64,000 bases of DNA from CBDCXF01 sp965223755 (GTDB lineage Bacteria; Acidobacteriota; Thermoanaerobaculia; Multivoradales; JAHEKO01). Of this stretch, positions 1 to 9,300 are shown in pieces. Made by a program: the position numbers and the translations under genes. The stretch is taken from NCBI GenBank assembly GCA_965223755.1, contig CBDCXF010000002.1:1-64000 (forward strand). Reading direction: 5' to 3'. Positions within the stretch are counted from its first letter, which is position 1. Every line of letters begins with the position of its first letter. The notes under the pieces were generated by a model. The model ran no database searches and was not told the DNA's origin. It was given only the letters and a program-made list of their open reading frames with translations.

Positions 1-563
1 TCGCCAACCTCAAATCGGCCCTGCTGCTGGCGACCAGCAATCGATCCGAAGCGGCTGTCGGCTACGCCACCATGGACGGCGATACCTGCGGCGGACTGAG
101 TCCCATCGCCGGCATCGACAAGGACTTCCTCCTCGGCTGGCTGCGCGCCAAGGAAGCGGACATCCCTGCCTTGCACCTGGTCAACAGTCTGCAACCGACC
201 GCCGAACTGCGACCGCCCGGATCTGGACAGACCGACGAAGCGGACCTCATGCCCTATTCGCTGCTCGAACAGATCGAAGACGCGGCCATCCGCGACCGGC
301 TGAGCCCGCTCGAGACCTTTCGTCGCCTCACTTCCAAAGTCGATCTGGAACCGGCGGCCCTGGCTGAGTACATCGCCCGCTTCTTCCGCCTGTGGTCGCG
401 CAACCAATGGAAGCGCGAGCGCTACGCACCTTCATTTCACGTCGACGACAAAAATCTCGATCCTAGGACCTGGTGTCGTTTTCCCATCTTGTCGGGCGGA
501 TTCGAACGCGAGCTGGCGGAACTGGCCGCCTACGTCGCCGAAGAAGTGAAGATCGAAAGCTGA
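1..563 (+). CDS. nadE: NAD+ synthase, C-terminal part (5' truncated by window edge)
   Basis: Reading from base 3, the frame is open from the window edge to the stop at 561-563. The first visible residues include LLATSNRSEAAVGYATMDGD and GGLSPIAGIDK, characteristic of the synthetase domain of NAD synthetases, which amidate nicotinic acid adenine dinucleotide in the last step of NAD+ synthesis. About 186 C-terminal residues are present. The PP-loop ATP site and any glutaminase domain lie outside the window, so ammonia- versus glutamine-dependence cannot be decided here. The 3' end overlaps the convergent dinB by 34 bp. Confidence 0.85.
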   Translation, partial: ANLKSALLLATSNRSEAAVGYATMDGDTCGGLSPIAGIDKDFLLGWLRAKEADIPALHLVNSLQPTAELRPPGSGQTDEADLMPYSLLEQIEDAAIRDRLSPLETFRRLTSKVDLEPAALAEYIARFFRLWSRNQWKRERYAPSFHVDDKNLDPRTWCRFPILSGGFERELAELAAYVAEEVKIES

Positions 564-1678
564 GGAGAGTCGGCGTCTTCGCCGCTCACCAAGCCCGCCG
601 CCCCCACCCCCAAAAGCCGCACTCCCCGCTCCGCCGCCTCGGTGCGATCCAGCAGTTGGCGAGCGACCTGCGCGACGAACGCCGCCTCGGCGGTCGGCAT
701 TGCCGAAGTCCGAGAACGAGTGACGGTCTCGAAGTCGGGATAGCGCACCTTGATGGTGACGGTACGCGCCAAGAACTCCCGCTTGGCCAAGCCATCGGCC
801 ACCTGGCTCGCCATGCGATCCAGGTGCTCGAGCATTTCTTCGACTTCGACCACATCCTCGGCGAAGGTGCGCTCACAACTGACGCTTTTGCGACGGCGCA
901 CGGTTGCCACCGAGCGCTTGTCCTCGCCGTGCGCGAATCGGTGCAACTGGGTGCCGAACTTGCCGAAGCGCGTCTCGAGCTCGTCGCGGCGCGCGAGGCG
1001 CACATCTCGCACCGTGCGCAGACCCAGGTCGATGAGCTTGCCCTCGGTGGCCGGCCCCACCCCGCGCAAGGAACGCACCGGCAGTGGGTCCAGAAACGCC
1101 TGCACTCGCTCCGGCTTCACCACGGTGAGCCCATCCGGCTTGTCGGCATCCGATGCGATTTTGGCGATCAGCTTGTTGGGACCGATGCCGATGCTGACGG
1201 TGAGTTGCAGCTCTTCTTTGACCCGCGCACGAATCGCTTGGGCGATGGCGGTCGCCGATCCCCAAGGTTCCAAGACCTCGGTGACGTCCAGGTAGGCTTC
1301 GTCGATCGACACCACCTGCACCACGGGAGTGAACTCGCGGAAGATCGCAACCACTTCCGCCGACACCTTTCGGTAGCGTGGAAAGTCGGCGGGCAGAAAG
1401 ATAGCCTGGGGACACAGACGATGGGCGCGCGCCGAGGGCATCGCCGACCGAACGCCGAACTTGCGCGCCTCGTAGCTGGCCGCGGCCACCACGCCACGAC
1501 TCTCCGGGCGTCCCCCAACCACCACCGGCTTGCCTCGTAGTTCGGGATCGTCCCGCTGATGCACCGAGGCATAGAACGAATCCATGTCGCAGTGCAGGAT
1601 GCGTCGGACAGGGTCTGCAGCAAAACTGTCTGCGACAGAACTGTCCGTAGCAGAACTGTCCATGCTGGAACTGGCCAT
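530..1678 (-). CDS. dinB: DNA polymerase IV (Y-family, translesion)
   Basis: A 382-residue protein. LHCDMDSFYASVH (about residues 28-40) carries the first catalytic Asp, and SIDEAYLD (about 124) carries the acidic pair of the palm. A C-terminal little-finger region follows. Pol IV performs error-prone bypass synthesis at damaged DNA. Before the usual start of the family (RRILHCDMDS) there is an extra low-complexity N-terminus of about 23 residues made of a degenerate SSxxD pentapeptide, encoded by about four 15-bp repeats. No later ATG precedes the catalytic core, so the ATG at 1678 or the Met six codons in is the start. It is convergent with nadE, and the 3' ends overlap. Confidence 0.93.
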   Translation of the reverse strand: MASSSMDSSATDSSVADSFAADPVRRILHCDMDSFYASVHQRDDPELRGKPVVVGGRPESRGVVAAASYEARKFGVRSAMPSARAHRLCPQAIFLPADFPRYRKVSAEVVAIFREFTPVVQVVSIDEAYLDVTEVLEPWGSATAIAQAIRARVKEELQLTVSIGIGPNKLIAKIASDADKPDGLTVVKPERVQAFLDPLPVRSLRGVGPATEGKLIDLGLRTVRDVRLARRDELETRFGKFGTQLHRFAHGEDKRSVATVRRRKSVSCERTFAEDVVEVEEMLEHLDRMASQVADGLAKREFLARTVTIKVRYPDFETVTRSRTSAMPTAEAAFVAQVARQLLDRTEAAERGVRLLGVGAAGLVSGEDADSPQLSIFTSSAT

Positions 1679-1682
1679 GAAC
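1623..1682. repeat. 15-bp coding tandem repeat at the dinB 5' end
   Basis: About four imperfect 15-bp units; two of them read AGAACTGTCCGTAGC and AGAACTGTCCATGCT on the + strand. They encode the SSxxD pentapeptide repeat at the DinB N-terminus. The unit length is a multiple of three, so copy-number change keeps the frame. Confidence 0.7.
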
Positions 1683-1816
1683 CGAACTTTAAAGCACGCC
1701 CGATCCCCGCGGAACCAGTCGCTACTGAACTCGGTCTAAAGCGCAGTACTGCATCCCGACCCAAAGGTAGCCGAGAAAAAGTACAACCAAGGCTGCAATG
1801 AGAAGTGCTGTCATAG

Positions 1817-1836
1817 GCGTAATTTACGCTTTTTTT
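1817..1836 (+). terminator. Short hairpin with T-run
   Basis: GCGTAA and TTACGC form a short inverted repeat, read as a 4-bp stem with a 5-nt loop, followed by seven Ts. It could be a weak intrinsic terminator or part of the dinB upstream region. The stem is short and the assignment is uncertain. Confidence 0.25.
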
Positions 1837-1862
1837 ACGCACAATGCAACCGGAAACCGAGA

Positions 1863-2173
1863 GTGGTGCGCGTGGTGTGGGTGCCTGATCGATCCTGGAA
1901 GCTCATCGAGCATTGGTTTGTTCTTCATGACGAACTGGGCATCGCCAAACGAACCTGCCAAGCAATCGTTACCCGTGTTGCAAATCGAGCTCGTATTTCT
2001 CGGCCTTGCAGTGCCACATGCTGCGGCACACCCATGCAGTACAGGCGCTCCGTAAAGGGGTGAATCTACGTGCCCTTCAAAAAAAACTTGGGCATGATCA
2101 CATCGAGACGACCATGATCTATCTCAATATCTCGCCTGAGGATGTGGTAGCGGAGTATCAGGCGAAATGGTGA
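1863..2173 (+). pseudogene. Tyrosine recombinase (phage-type integrase) C-terminal remnant, frameshifted
   Basis: Frame 3 reads ELGIAKRTCQAIVTRVANRA up to SA at 2015. The sequence then continues in another frame from about 2015 as HMLRHTHAVQAL, LQKKLGHDHIETTMIYLNI and SPEDVVAEYQAKW, with a stop at 2171-2173. The HxLRH box (Arg II region), the LGH box and the Tyr of the MIYLN motif are the catalytic C-terminal landmarks of tyrosine recombinases. Restoring one missing C near 2013-2016 (SA then HMLRH) joins the frames. Only about 100 C-terminal residues remain, so this is a degraded mobile-element gene. It marks the left side of a low-GC accessory patch. Confidence 0.82.
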
Positions 2174-2187
2174 TGGCCTCGTGGAGA

Positions 2188-2487
2188 TCAGGTGTGCTTT
2201 CTTGCCCTGATCAGAATTCCAAGCAACACAGCAGCACATGCCGAAATGGTTGCTAGAACAAGAGTCGATAACAGTGGCGGCTGTAAGCGATGAGCGACTA
2301 TGTGATCAACCAAATTCGCTGCATAGTTCAGCAGGTTGGCTACAGCCACAAATAGGAGCACCGCCCAAACAGCAACAGGTGTTTTCAGGTATCTCTCCCC
2401 TTTCAAACACCACCCCAACACCCCAAGTGAAGCGATCGCAAGAACTGCTGCTGCTACCGAATAACTTGGTTCTGTAATCCAAGACAC
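2188..2487 (-). CDS. Small membrane protein (possible immunity or partner protein)
   Basis: A 99-residue protein from a GTG start, with three predicted hydrophobic segments (about residues 8-28, 37-60 and 73-92) and a basic C-terminus (RARKHT). A purine-rich GAGAGG stretch lies about 11 nt upstream. It begins 31 nt after the stop of the secreted Cys-rich protein on the same strand, so the two are probably co-transcribed. I do not recognise a family. Its size, topology and position fit an immunity protein for the neighbouring putative bacteriocin, which is inference only. Confidence 0.55.
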   Translation of the reverse strand: MSWITEPSYSVAAAVLAIASLGVLGWCLKGERYLKTPVAVWAVLLFVAVANLLNYAANLVDHIVAHRLQPPLLSTLVLATISACAAVLLGILIRARKHT

Positions 2488-2518
2488 TAGAACAGGACCT
2501 CTCTACTTGTTGCCGCCC

Positions 2519-3226
2519 TCAATTACAGCTCGTGTACCAGTGAGTGCAGCTACCAACAGCACCCAAAATTGCTGAGTCGTGCGCAAGGATAGCAAACACA
2601 CAAGCAGGCGATAGCGTTCCACATGCTGCAGCCAAACCTGCGAAACTTAAGAGGTAGCCAGCAACTCCTGCTGCACAGAGAGTGAAGTCCCAGCCACATC
2701 CTGCTGGCATGGCAAGAGAGTCTTCCATTTCTGCCATGCCAGACAAGAAGTCTTCGCTATACCATTCTTTCAAGTTCGCTGCGATGATCTCGTATGGTTT
2801 GGTGTTGATCTCGTTGGGGTGAACCTCCAACCCAAGAGCAACTCGGCGCGCTCGACCTGCGGAATGATCGGTGTGTTGACGGCCTTCCTGGTCCCAGGTT
2901 GTAAAAGAAACAGGCTCGCCAGACTTTGGGTCCAGTTTCACCTCAACTCCCAGGTGAGCGCCAAATAGGAAAGTCATCCTGGTTTTGCTTACCTTGGCCT
3001 CAACCTCCATCCTCTCGCCCCAGGGGCTTTCGTATGTGAAGTAGTAACGTTGAACCCCTCGATTACTGTCTGCGGGTCTCGATATCTGGATATTGAAACC
3101 ATTCGTGGCCTCAAAAGAAACGAATTCCCGTCCTTCTCCAGCTATCAAGGGAACGACGCCCCCGAGCGGAATCATCCCTACAACCATTGCCAAGGAAAGG
3201 AAAACAACCAAGTTTTTTCGCAGCAT
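2519..3226 (-). CDS. Secreted precursor with C-terminal Cys-rich hydrophobic domain (bacteriocin-like)
   Basis: A 235-residue protein with a clear signal peptide (residues 1-30, LVVFLSLAMVVGMIPLGGVV). A soluble middle part of about 140 residues follows. The last ~60 residues hold six Cys in a Gly/Ala/Leu-rich hydrophobic setting, beginning near CGWDFTLCAAG and ending SCTHWYTSCN. A pro-region followed by a C-terminal Cys-rich hydrophobic peptide resembles the layout of halocin C8-type bacteriocin precursors. The resemblance is architectural, and I cannot confirm homology from sequence alone. A strong ribosome binding site (AAGGAGGG) lies 8 nt before the ATG. Base composition is visibly lower in GC than the flanking housekeeping genes, and mobile-element remnants lie on both sides. 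Confidence 0.6.
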   Translation of the reverse strand: MLRKNLVVFLSLAMVVGMIPLGGVVPLIAGEGREFVSFEATNGFNIQISRPADSNRGVQRYYFTYESPWGERMEVEAKVSKTRMTFLFGAHLGVEVKLDPKSGEPVSFTTWDQEGRQHTDHSAGRARRVALGLEVHPNEINTKPYEIIAANLKEWYSEDFLSGMAEMEDSLAMPAGCGWDFTLCAAGVAGYLLSFAGLAAACGTLSPACVFAILAHDSAILGAVGSCTHWYTSCN

Positions 3227-3232
3227 TATGCA

Positions 3233-3242
3233 GCCCTCCTTA
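3233..3242 (-). promoter_or_regulatory. Strong Shine-Dalgarno of the bacteriocin-like gene
   Basis: On the minus strand TTAAGGAGGG lies 6-8 nt before the ATG at 3226. It is one of the best matches to the anti-Shine-Dalgarno consensus in the window and fixes the start of the secreted precursor. Confidence 0.7.
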
Positions 3243-3451
3243 AAGGAAACAACTATCGAATCGATTGAACTGTAGCATTAGAAAGGCCCCAAAAACGTGT
3301 GCCGTATATCACAGGGTCTGGTCTCTTGACACCCCAAAAAATCCTTACCTTGAATGCTAGACCCTTGCTCGTTCTGAGCCAGGGATTTTTGTTCCCCCAC
3401 AGCTAGAAAAGGAGGTTGTCCAATGCAACAGCGTTGGGTTGCTTTTGCTGC

Positions 3452-3824
3452 GCTCAAAGACAGCTCGACTTCGAACAGGTGTTAGGGCGGTAACCCATTG
3501 ATCTTCAAGGAAATGGTGAGCAACGGCTTGCCGTCTGTCCCCTAGCCCCCACCAGGGCGTGAAGAATCGCAGCTCGTTCTCGGTGCATCTTGGCAAAGGC
3601 ATCTGGCGGTGCTTTTCTTGCGGTGCATCGGGCAACGTCATTGATCTCGTGGCGCAGATGGAAGAAGTAACATTTTGCTGATTCTGCACAGCCAGCTCGC
3701 CGAAGATTTCAGTGTGGCTACTGAGGCTTCGCCAAAAACCGCTCAGAATCGCCGTGTAACACTTGCGCAAGGCAATGGCATTTTGCGTCCGAGAAGCGAA
3801 AGGACGTTGCAATCAAAGTACTAA
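3452..3824 (+). pseudogene. CHC2 zinc-finger (primase-type) protein remnant
   Basis: In one frame from 3452 the translation gives QRQLDFEQVLGR, a stop, then PIDLQGNGEQRLAVCPL. After a one-base shift near 3546-3550 it continues as PHQGVKNRSSFSVHLGKGIW, RCFSCGASGNVIDLVAQMEE and a stop. A third frame (3684-3824) could be the degraded tail. CPL(H) and RCFSCGA...GNVIDLVA are the hallmarks of the CHC2 zinc-binding domain found in DnaG-type primases and small mobile-element proteins. At least one nonsense change and one frameshift make it non-functional. It forms the right edge of the accessory patch opposite the integrase remnant. Confidence 0.75.
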
Positions 3825-3843
3825 GAAAATCAGTTAAAGGCCG

Positions 3844-4812
3844 CTAGCCCGAGCGGCCAAGGCGGACGATGGCGACTGCCAGGCCGGCGAGGACCACTAA
3901 TCCGCCAAGGAGTTCTTGTGCCAGAACGGTGATGACGAAAACCTGTGGAAAAAGCGCTGTCATCAGCGTCTTCATGGTCAAAGTCATAGGCGGGTTGAGG
4001 AACACCGTGAGCCCCACCGTCGAGGCCGGCAGGTGCTGCAACAGCCAGGTCCACAGCGCGAATCCCACGACGGTGCAGGGGATCGCCAGATAACCCACCG
4101 CCAACCGTCCGGAAAGGTCCAGCGCCCGCAGATCTCCGATCACGCGTGGTAGGAAAGGCGCCACCATCAAGCCGCTGATGACGATGCCGATGTAGGTCCA
4201 CACCAGGGGCGCGATGGGTTCGTCGTCAGCCTGCTGTTCAAACGTTTTCTTGGTGACCACGGTATAGACCGACCACGAAGTTGGTGCCAGCATCGCGGTC
4301 GCGACGATCAGAGGATAGGGCACCGTCAAGCTGCCTCGAGCCGAGGCGATGATGGCTACGCCACTCAACCCGATCACCACTCCCAGCCAGCGCCGCCCGG
4401 AAATGTGTTCGTGCAGGAAGATCGCCGAAAGCACCGCCACAAAAAGCGGTACCAAAGTGGTGATGACCGAGGCTACCGGCGCCGGCAGCCCTTGCGCCTG
4501 CGCCGAATAGATGGCCAGGTTGTAGATCGGGCCGCCAATGGCGCCGCAAAGCAGCAAACGCCCGGGCCAGCGGCGGAGAGCGGTCACGGTCTCGCTCCAG
4601 CGCCAACCGACCAAATAAATCGCGATCGGCAGCGCCGCCGTCACCATCCGCCCGATGGTCAGCCCCAAGGGCGAGAGTCGAGCCGCCTCTCGCTCGCCCC
4701 CCAGGAGGAAGCTCATGGCGATAAAGCTGCTGCCCCAGACGGCGAAGAGCAGGAACGTCGCAGCGGTCAGAACGCCGTTGGAGGGCGATGTCCGCCGATC
4801 TTGAACGGTCAA
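3844..4812 (-). CDS. EamA/DMT-family transporter
   Basis: About ten hydrophobic segments in two halves typical of the drug/metabolite transporter (EamA) family, e.g. AVWGSSFIAMSFLL near the start and the second-half GFALWTWLLQHLPASTVG motif. These are inner-membrane exporters of small metabolites, and the substrate is not predictable. The ORF can be extended to 4932, but that would overlap fumC and add an Arg-rich non-membrane stretch. A TTG at 4812 with GGAG upstream, 42 nt after the fumC stop, gives a normal 322-residue protein and is preferred. It is probably co-transcribed with fumC. Confidence 0.85.
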   Translation of the reverse strand: MTVQDRRTSPSNGVLTAATFLLFAVWGSSFIAMSFLLGGEREAARLSPLGLTIGRMVTAALPIAIYLVGWRWSETVTALRRWPGRLLLCGAIGGPIYNLAIYSAQAQGLPAPVASVITTLVPLFVAVLSAIFLHEHISGRRWLGVVIGLSGVAIIASARGSLTVPYPLIVATAMLAPTSWSVYTVVTKKTFEQQADDEPIAPLVWTYIGIVISGLMVAPFLPRVIGDLRALDLSGRLAVGYLAIPCTVVGFALWTWLLQHLPASTVGLTVFLNPPMTLTMKTLMTALFPQVFVITVLAQELLGGLVVLAGLAVAIVRLGRSG

Positions 4813-4853
4813 GCGGCTCCGGTGATTTGCACTGGTTCCTTTCCCTGTGGCCT

Positions 4854-6251
4854 CTAGCCGCCTTCGGTCTGGCCTCGCGGCTCCAGGACTTCCGCCAACT
4901 CGTCGGCGGGCAGCACGTCCTGCTCTAAGCACAGTTCGCGGATGGTCTTTCCGGTGGCGTAAGCCTCTTTGGCGATCGACGCCGCTCGGTCATAGCCAAT
5001 CTTGGGAACCAGTGCGGTGACCATCGCCAGAGACTTCTCCACCATCTCGTTGGCGCGCTCACGATCGGCTTGCAGCCCGGCGACACAGTTTTCGGCCAAC
5101 AGACGGGAGGCATTGGCGAGAATGTCGATCGATTGCAGCAAGTTGTAGGCGATCACTGGCATCATGACGTTGAGTTCGAAGTTACCGGAGAGTCCGCTGA
5201 GCGCGATCGTCGCGTCATTGCCGATGACCTGTGCCGCCACCATCAATACCGACTCCGGAATGACCGGGTTGACCTTGCCGGGCATGATCGAAGAACCGGG
5301 CTGCAGACTCGGCAGCACCAACTCGCCCAAACCACAGCGCGGCCCTGAACCCAGCCAGCGAATGTCGTTGGCGATTTTGGTCAGCGACACGGCGACGCCG
5401 CGGGTCGCCGCCGAGGCGTGGACGGCGGCATCCTTGCCTCCCATGGCCTCGAACTTGTTGGGCGCCGGGACGAAGGGATGCCCGGTGCGGTCGGCGATGC
5501 GGGCGATGGCGGCGTCGGCGAAGCCGGGAGGGGCATTGAGACCGGTTCCCACCGCAGTACCCCCGAGCGCCAACTGTGCCAGCAACTCCTGCGACTGGCG
5601 CAAGCGCTCGATGCCATTGCGCACCTGCTGGACATAGCCCGAGAAGCCCTGGCCCAGGCGCACCGGAACCGCATCCTGCAAATGGGTCCGACCGATCTTG
5701 ACGATGTCGTCGAACTCGGTCGCCTTCTCATCCAAGCGGCCGGCTAGGGTTTCCATTGCCGGCAGGAGGTCTTCTTGGATGGCGCCGTAGGCCGAAACGT
5801 GGATCGCGGTGGGAATGGTGTCGTTGGACGACTGTCCCTGGTTGACATGGTCGTTGGGGTGAACCGGACTCTTGCTCCCCACCTCGCCGCCGAGGATCTC
5901 GATGGCCCGGTTGGCCACCACCTCGTTGGTGTTCATATTGGTCGAGGTACCCGACCCAGTCTGGAAGATATCGATCGGAAAGTGCTCGTCGAGCTCGCCG
6001 GCGATGACTTCTTCCGCAGCTTGAATGATCGCCTCGGCCAACTCCGGCTCGAGTTCGCCGCGCTCTCGATGCACCTCGGCCGCAGAGACTTTGATGGTCC
6101 CCATGGCGGCAATAAAGCGACGGGGAAAGCGCAGTCCGCTGACCGGGAAGTTGCGCCGCGCCCGTTCCGTCTGCGCCCCGTAGTACACCTCGGACGGCAC
6201 CTCCATCTCGCCCAAGCTGTCGCGTTCGATCCTGGTGTCTGTCATGGCCAA
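4854..6251 (-). CDS. fumC: Class II fumarate hydratase
   Basis: A 465-residue protein, the normal family length. The superfamily signature GSSIMPGKVNP is near residue 318, and the active-site regions GSGTSTNMN and GRTHLQDAVPVRLGQ are intact. It interconverts fumarate and malate in the TCA cycle in the cytoplasm. The start MAMTDTRIERDSLGEMEVP aligns with other FumC N-termini. It lies downstream of carB on the same strand, separated by a short repeat-rich spacer. Confidence 0.96.
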   Translation of the reverse strand: MAMTDTRIERDSLGEMEVPSEVYYGAQTERARRNFPVSGLRFPRRFIAAMGTIKVSAAEVHRERGELEPELAEAIIQAAEEVIAGELDEHFPIDIFQTGSGTSTNMNTNEVVANRAIEILGGEVGSKSPVHPNDHVNQGQSSNDTIPTAIHVSAYGAIQEDLLPAMETLAGRLDEKATEFDDIVKIGRTHLQDAVPVRLGQGFSGYVQQVRNGIERLRQSQELLAQLALGGTAVGTGLNAPPGFADAAIARIADRTGHPFVPAPNKFEAMGGKDAAVHASAATRGVAVSLTKIANDIRWLGSGPRCGLGELVLPSLQPGSSIMPGKVNPVIPESVLMVAAQVIGNDATIALSGLSGNFELNVMMPVIAYNLLQSIDILANASRLLAENCVAGLQADRERANEMVEKSLAMVTALVPKIGYDRAASIAKEAYATGKTIRELCLEQDVLPADELAEVLEPRGQTEGG

Positions 6252-6269
6252 TCCTCTTCGAGAAACTAT

Positions 6270-6350
6270 TTTTTTGAGAAAGCTGGTTCTTGAGAAAGCT
6301 GATTTTTAAGAGAGCCGGTTTTTTTGAAAAGCAGTTCTTGAGAAAGCTAA
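6270..6350. repeat. Degenerate 14-19 bp repeats between carB and fumC
   Basis: The spacer contains about five imperfect units built on TTGAGAAAGCTG followed by a short T-rich run (TTGAGAAAGCTGGTTC, TTGAGAAAGCTGATTTT, TAAGAGAGCCGG and so on). It is AT-rich compared with its flanks. The function is unknown; it ends exactly at the carB stop region. Confidence 0.6.
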
Positions 6351-9300
6351 CCACCTTCGGTGATCTCTTGCAGCGAGCGAACCGTCCACTCACGCTGTTG
6401 CAATGCCGCGATGGCACCGACCGCGGCGCGGGCGGCGGCCAAAGTGGTAATACACGGCACTCCGTGGCGCAGTGCCGAGCGACGGATCTCAGACCCATCT
6501 TCGCGGGGACCGCGTCCGGTCGGGGTGTTGATGACCAGATCGACCTCACCGTTGCTGAGACGATCCACCACGTGCGGCCGTCCCTCGGACAATTTTCTCA
6601 CCCGCTCAACCGTAATCTGGCTATCTTCGAGCGCCCGCGCGGTCCCTTCGGTGGCCAAGATGTCGAAATCGAGACTGGATAGGCGGCGAGCGATATCAAT
6701 CGCTCCCGCCTTGTCGCGATCGCGCAGGGAAACGAATGCGGTACCCCTTAGCGGCAAGCGATTGCCGGCGCCGATCCACCCCTTGGCAAAAGCTTGTTCG
6801 ATGTCGCCAGCCGCCCCCATGACCTCTCCAGTGGCCTTCATCTCGGGGCCGAGCACGGGGTCGGATTCAGGGAAACGCGAGAAGGGAAACACCGGTGCCT
6901 TGAGAAACACCCCTGGAACGTCAGGCTCCTCCTCGAAGCCGACCTCCGCCAAGGTGGCCCCAGCCATCAACCGCGCCGCCAGTTTGACCAGGGGCACTCC
7001 CACCGCTTTGGCGATGAAGGGCACGGTGCGCGAGGCGCGCGGGTTGACTTCGAGCACGTACAGCTCGCCCTCGTAGACTGCCGCTTGCACGTTCATCAGA
7101 CCGACGACACCCAAATCGACCGCCAGATCGGTGGATAGCCGCCGCAGTTGATCCAGGAGGTCGTCGCCAATGCTGTAGGGAGGCAGCACCGCGGCCGAAT
7201 CACCGGAGTGAACTCCGGCCTCCTCGATGTGCTGCAGAATGCCAGCAACCACCGCCCGCTGGCCATCGCAGAGCAGGTCGAGGTCCAGTTCCACTGCGTT
7301 CTCGAGATAGCGATCGATCAAGATCGGATGTCCGGCCGACACCTCGGCCGCCTGCTTCAGATACCCGATCAAGCTGTCCCGCTCGTAGCAAATCGCCATC
7401 GCGCGGCCGCCCAGCACATAGCTGGGGCGTACCAACACAGGGTAGCCGATGCGCTCGGCGACCTCGATGCCCTCCTCGATCGACAAGGCGGTGCCGTTTT
7501 CGGGTTGGCGAATGCCCTTATTCGCCAGCAAGTCTCCGAACTGCTGCCGATCCTCGGCAAGATCGATCGCCGCTGGCGGCGTACCCCAGATCGGCACACC
7601 CGCTTCGGCCAAGGCGCCGGCCAGTTTGAGCGGTGTTTGTCCGCCGAGTTGCACGATCACCCCTTCCGGCTTTTCTTTCTCGACCACCGCCAAGACGTGT
7701 TCGACGGTGAGGGGCTCGAAGTAGAGTCGGTCGGAGGTGTCGTAGTCGGTCGACACCGTCTCCGGATTGCAGTTGAGCATCACCGTCTCGAAGCCTGCCT
7801 CTCGCAGAGCGAAGGCGGCGTGGACGCAGCAGTAGTCGAACTCGATGCCCTGACCGATGCGATTCGGCCCCGAACCCAAGATCAGAACCTTGCGGGCGTC
7901 GGTCGGCTCGGCCTCATCTTCGACTCCAAAGGTCGAGTAGAGATACGGCGTGCGCGCCGGAAATTCGGCGGCGCAGGTGTCGACGCGTTTGAAGACCCGG
8001 CTCAAGTTGGCGCTTTCGAGGCGCCGCTCGACCTCGGACTGAGGGCACCCCAGAGACTTGGCGATGCGCGTCAGTGTCACCCCACTCAGGACCGCCTCGT
8101 GCAGCACGCCATCGGGAACGCTTTCGACCTCCCAGCAGCCGAGTTCGGCTTCGACCTGGACGATGCGCAGGATTTCGCGCAAGAACCACGGATCGATGTG
8201 CGAGATCTCGGTGACTTCCTCGACCGTCCAGCCCTGGCGTAGGGCGGCAAAGACGGCGAACAGGCGCTCCCAGTTGGGGTAGGCCAAACGCCGCCGTAGC
8301 CGCAGCGGGTCGGCCATGCGCCGCTCTCGTTCGGCGGTGGAATCCAGTTCCAGCGAAGCGAGCGCCTTCATCAGCGCTTCGCGGAAGGTACCGCCGATGG
8401 CCATCACCTCTCCCACCGACTTCATCGACGTACCCAGTGTCGGCGGAGTGTCGGGGAACTTCTCAAAGGCCCAACGCGGCACCTTGACCACGGTGTAGTC
8501 GAGGGTGGGCTCGAAGGCAGCGTAGGTCTCGCCGGTGATGTCGTTGGGAATTTCATCGAGGCGGTAGCCGACCGCCAGCAGCGCCGCAATCTTGGCAATC
8601 GGAAATCCGGTGGCCTTGGACGCCAGCGCCGAACTGCGCGAGACCCGCGGATTCATCTCGATCACCAGCCGCTCGCCGTTCTGCGGGTTGATGGCGAACT
8701 GGATGTTGGACCCACCGGTCTCGACGCCGACGCGACGGATCACCCTGAAGGCGTCGTCGCGCATATCCTGGTATTCGCGGTCGGAGAGCGTCTGCTGGGG
8801 AGCGACGGTGATCGAGTCGCCGGTGTGAACGCCCATGGCGTCGACGTTCTCGACCGAACAAACGACGATGGCGTTGTCGGCGCCGTCGCGCATCACCTCC
8901 AGTTCGAACTCCTTCCAGCCCACCACCGACTGTTCGAGCAACACCTTGCGCACCGGACTGGCGTCGAGGGCCCGTGCCACGGTCTCGTCCAGTTCATCGC
9001 GGTTGAAGGCCACTCCGCCCCCCTCGCCTCCGAGGGTAAAGCTGGGCCGAATGATGATCGGGTAGTCGATTTCAGCCGCGATCTCTTGCGCCTCTTCGAG
9101 CGATCCGGCGTAGCCGCTCGCTGGGACCGCAAGGCCGATCTCGATCATCGCCTGCTTGAATTCGAGCCGATCCTCCCCCAGTTTGAGCGCCTCGACCCCG
9201 GCGCCGAGCAGTTGGACGCCGAGGCGTTCGAGTACACCTGCCTCATCCAGCGCCAAGGTGAGGTTGATCCCGGTCTGTCCGCCAACCGTGGGCAGCAAGG

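Noticed and set aside
473..1540. 355-aa + strand ORF over dinB
   Set aside because: Antisense shadow of dinB with His/Arg-rich composition.
3357..3812. 151-aa minus-strand ORF
   Set aside because: Antisense to the CHC2 remnant; no domain, no RBS.
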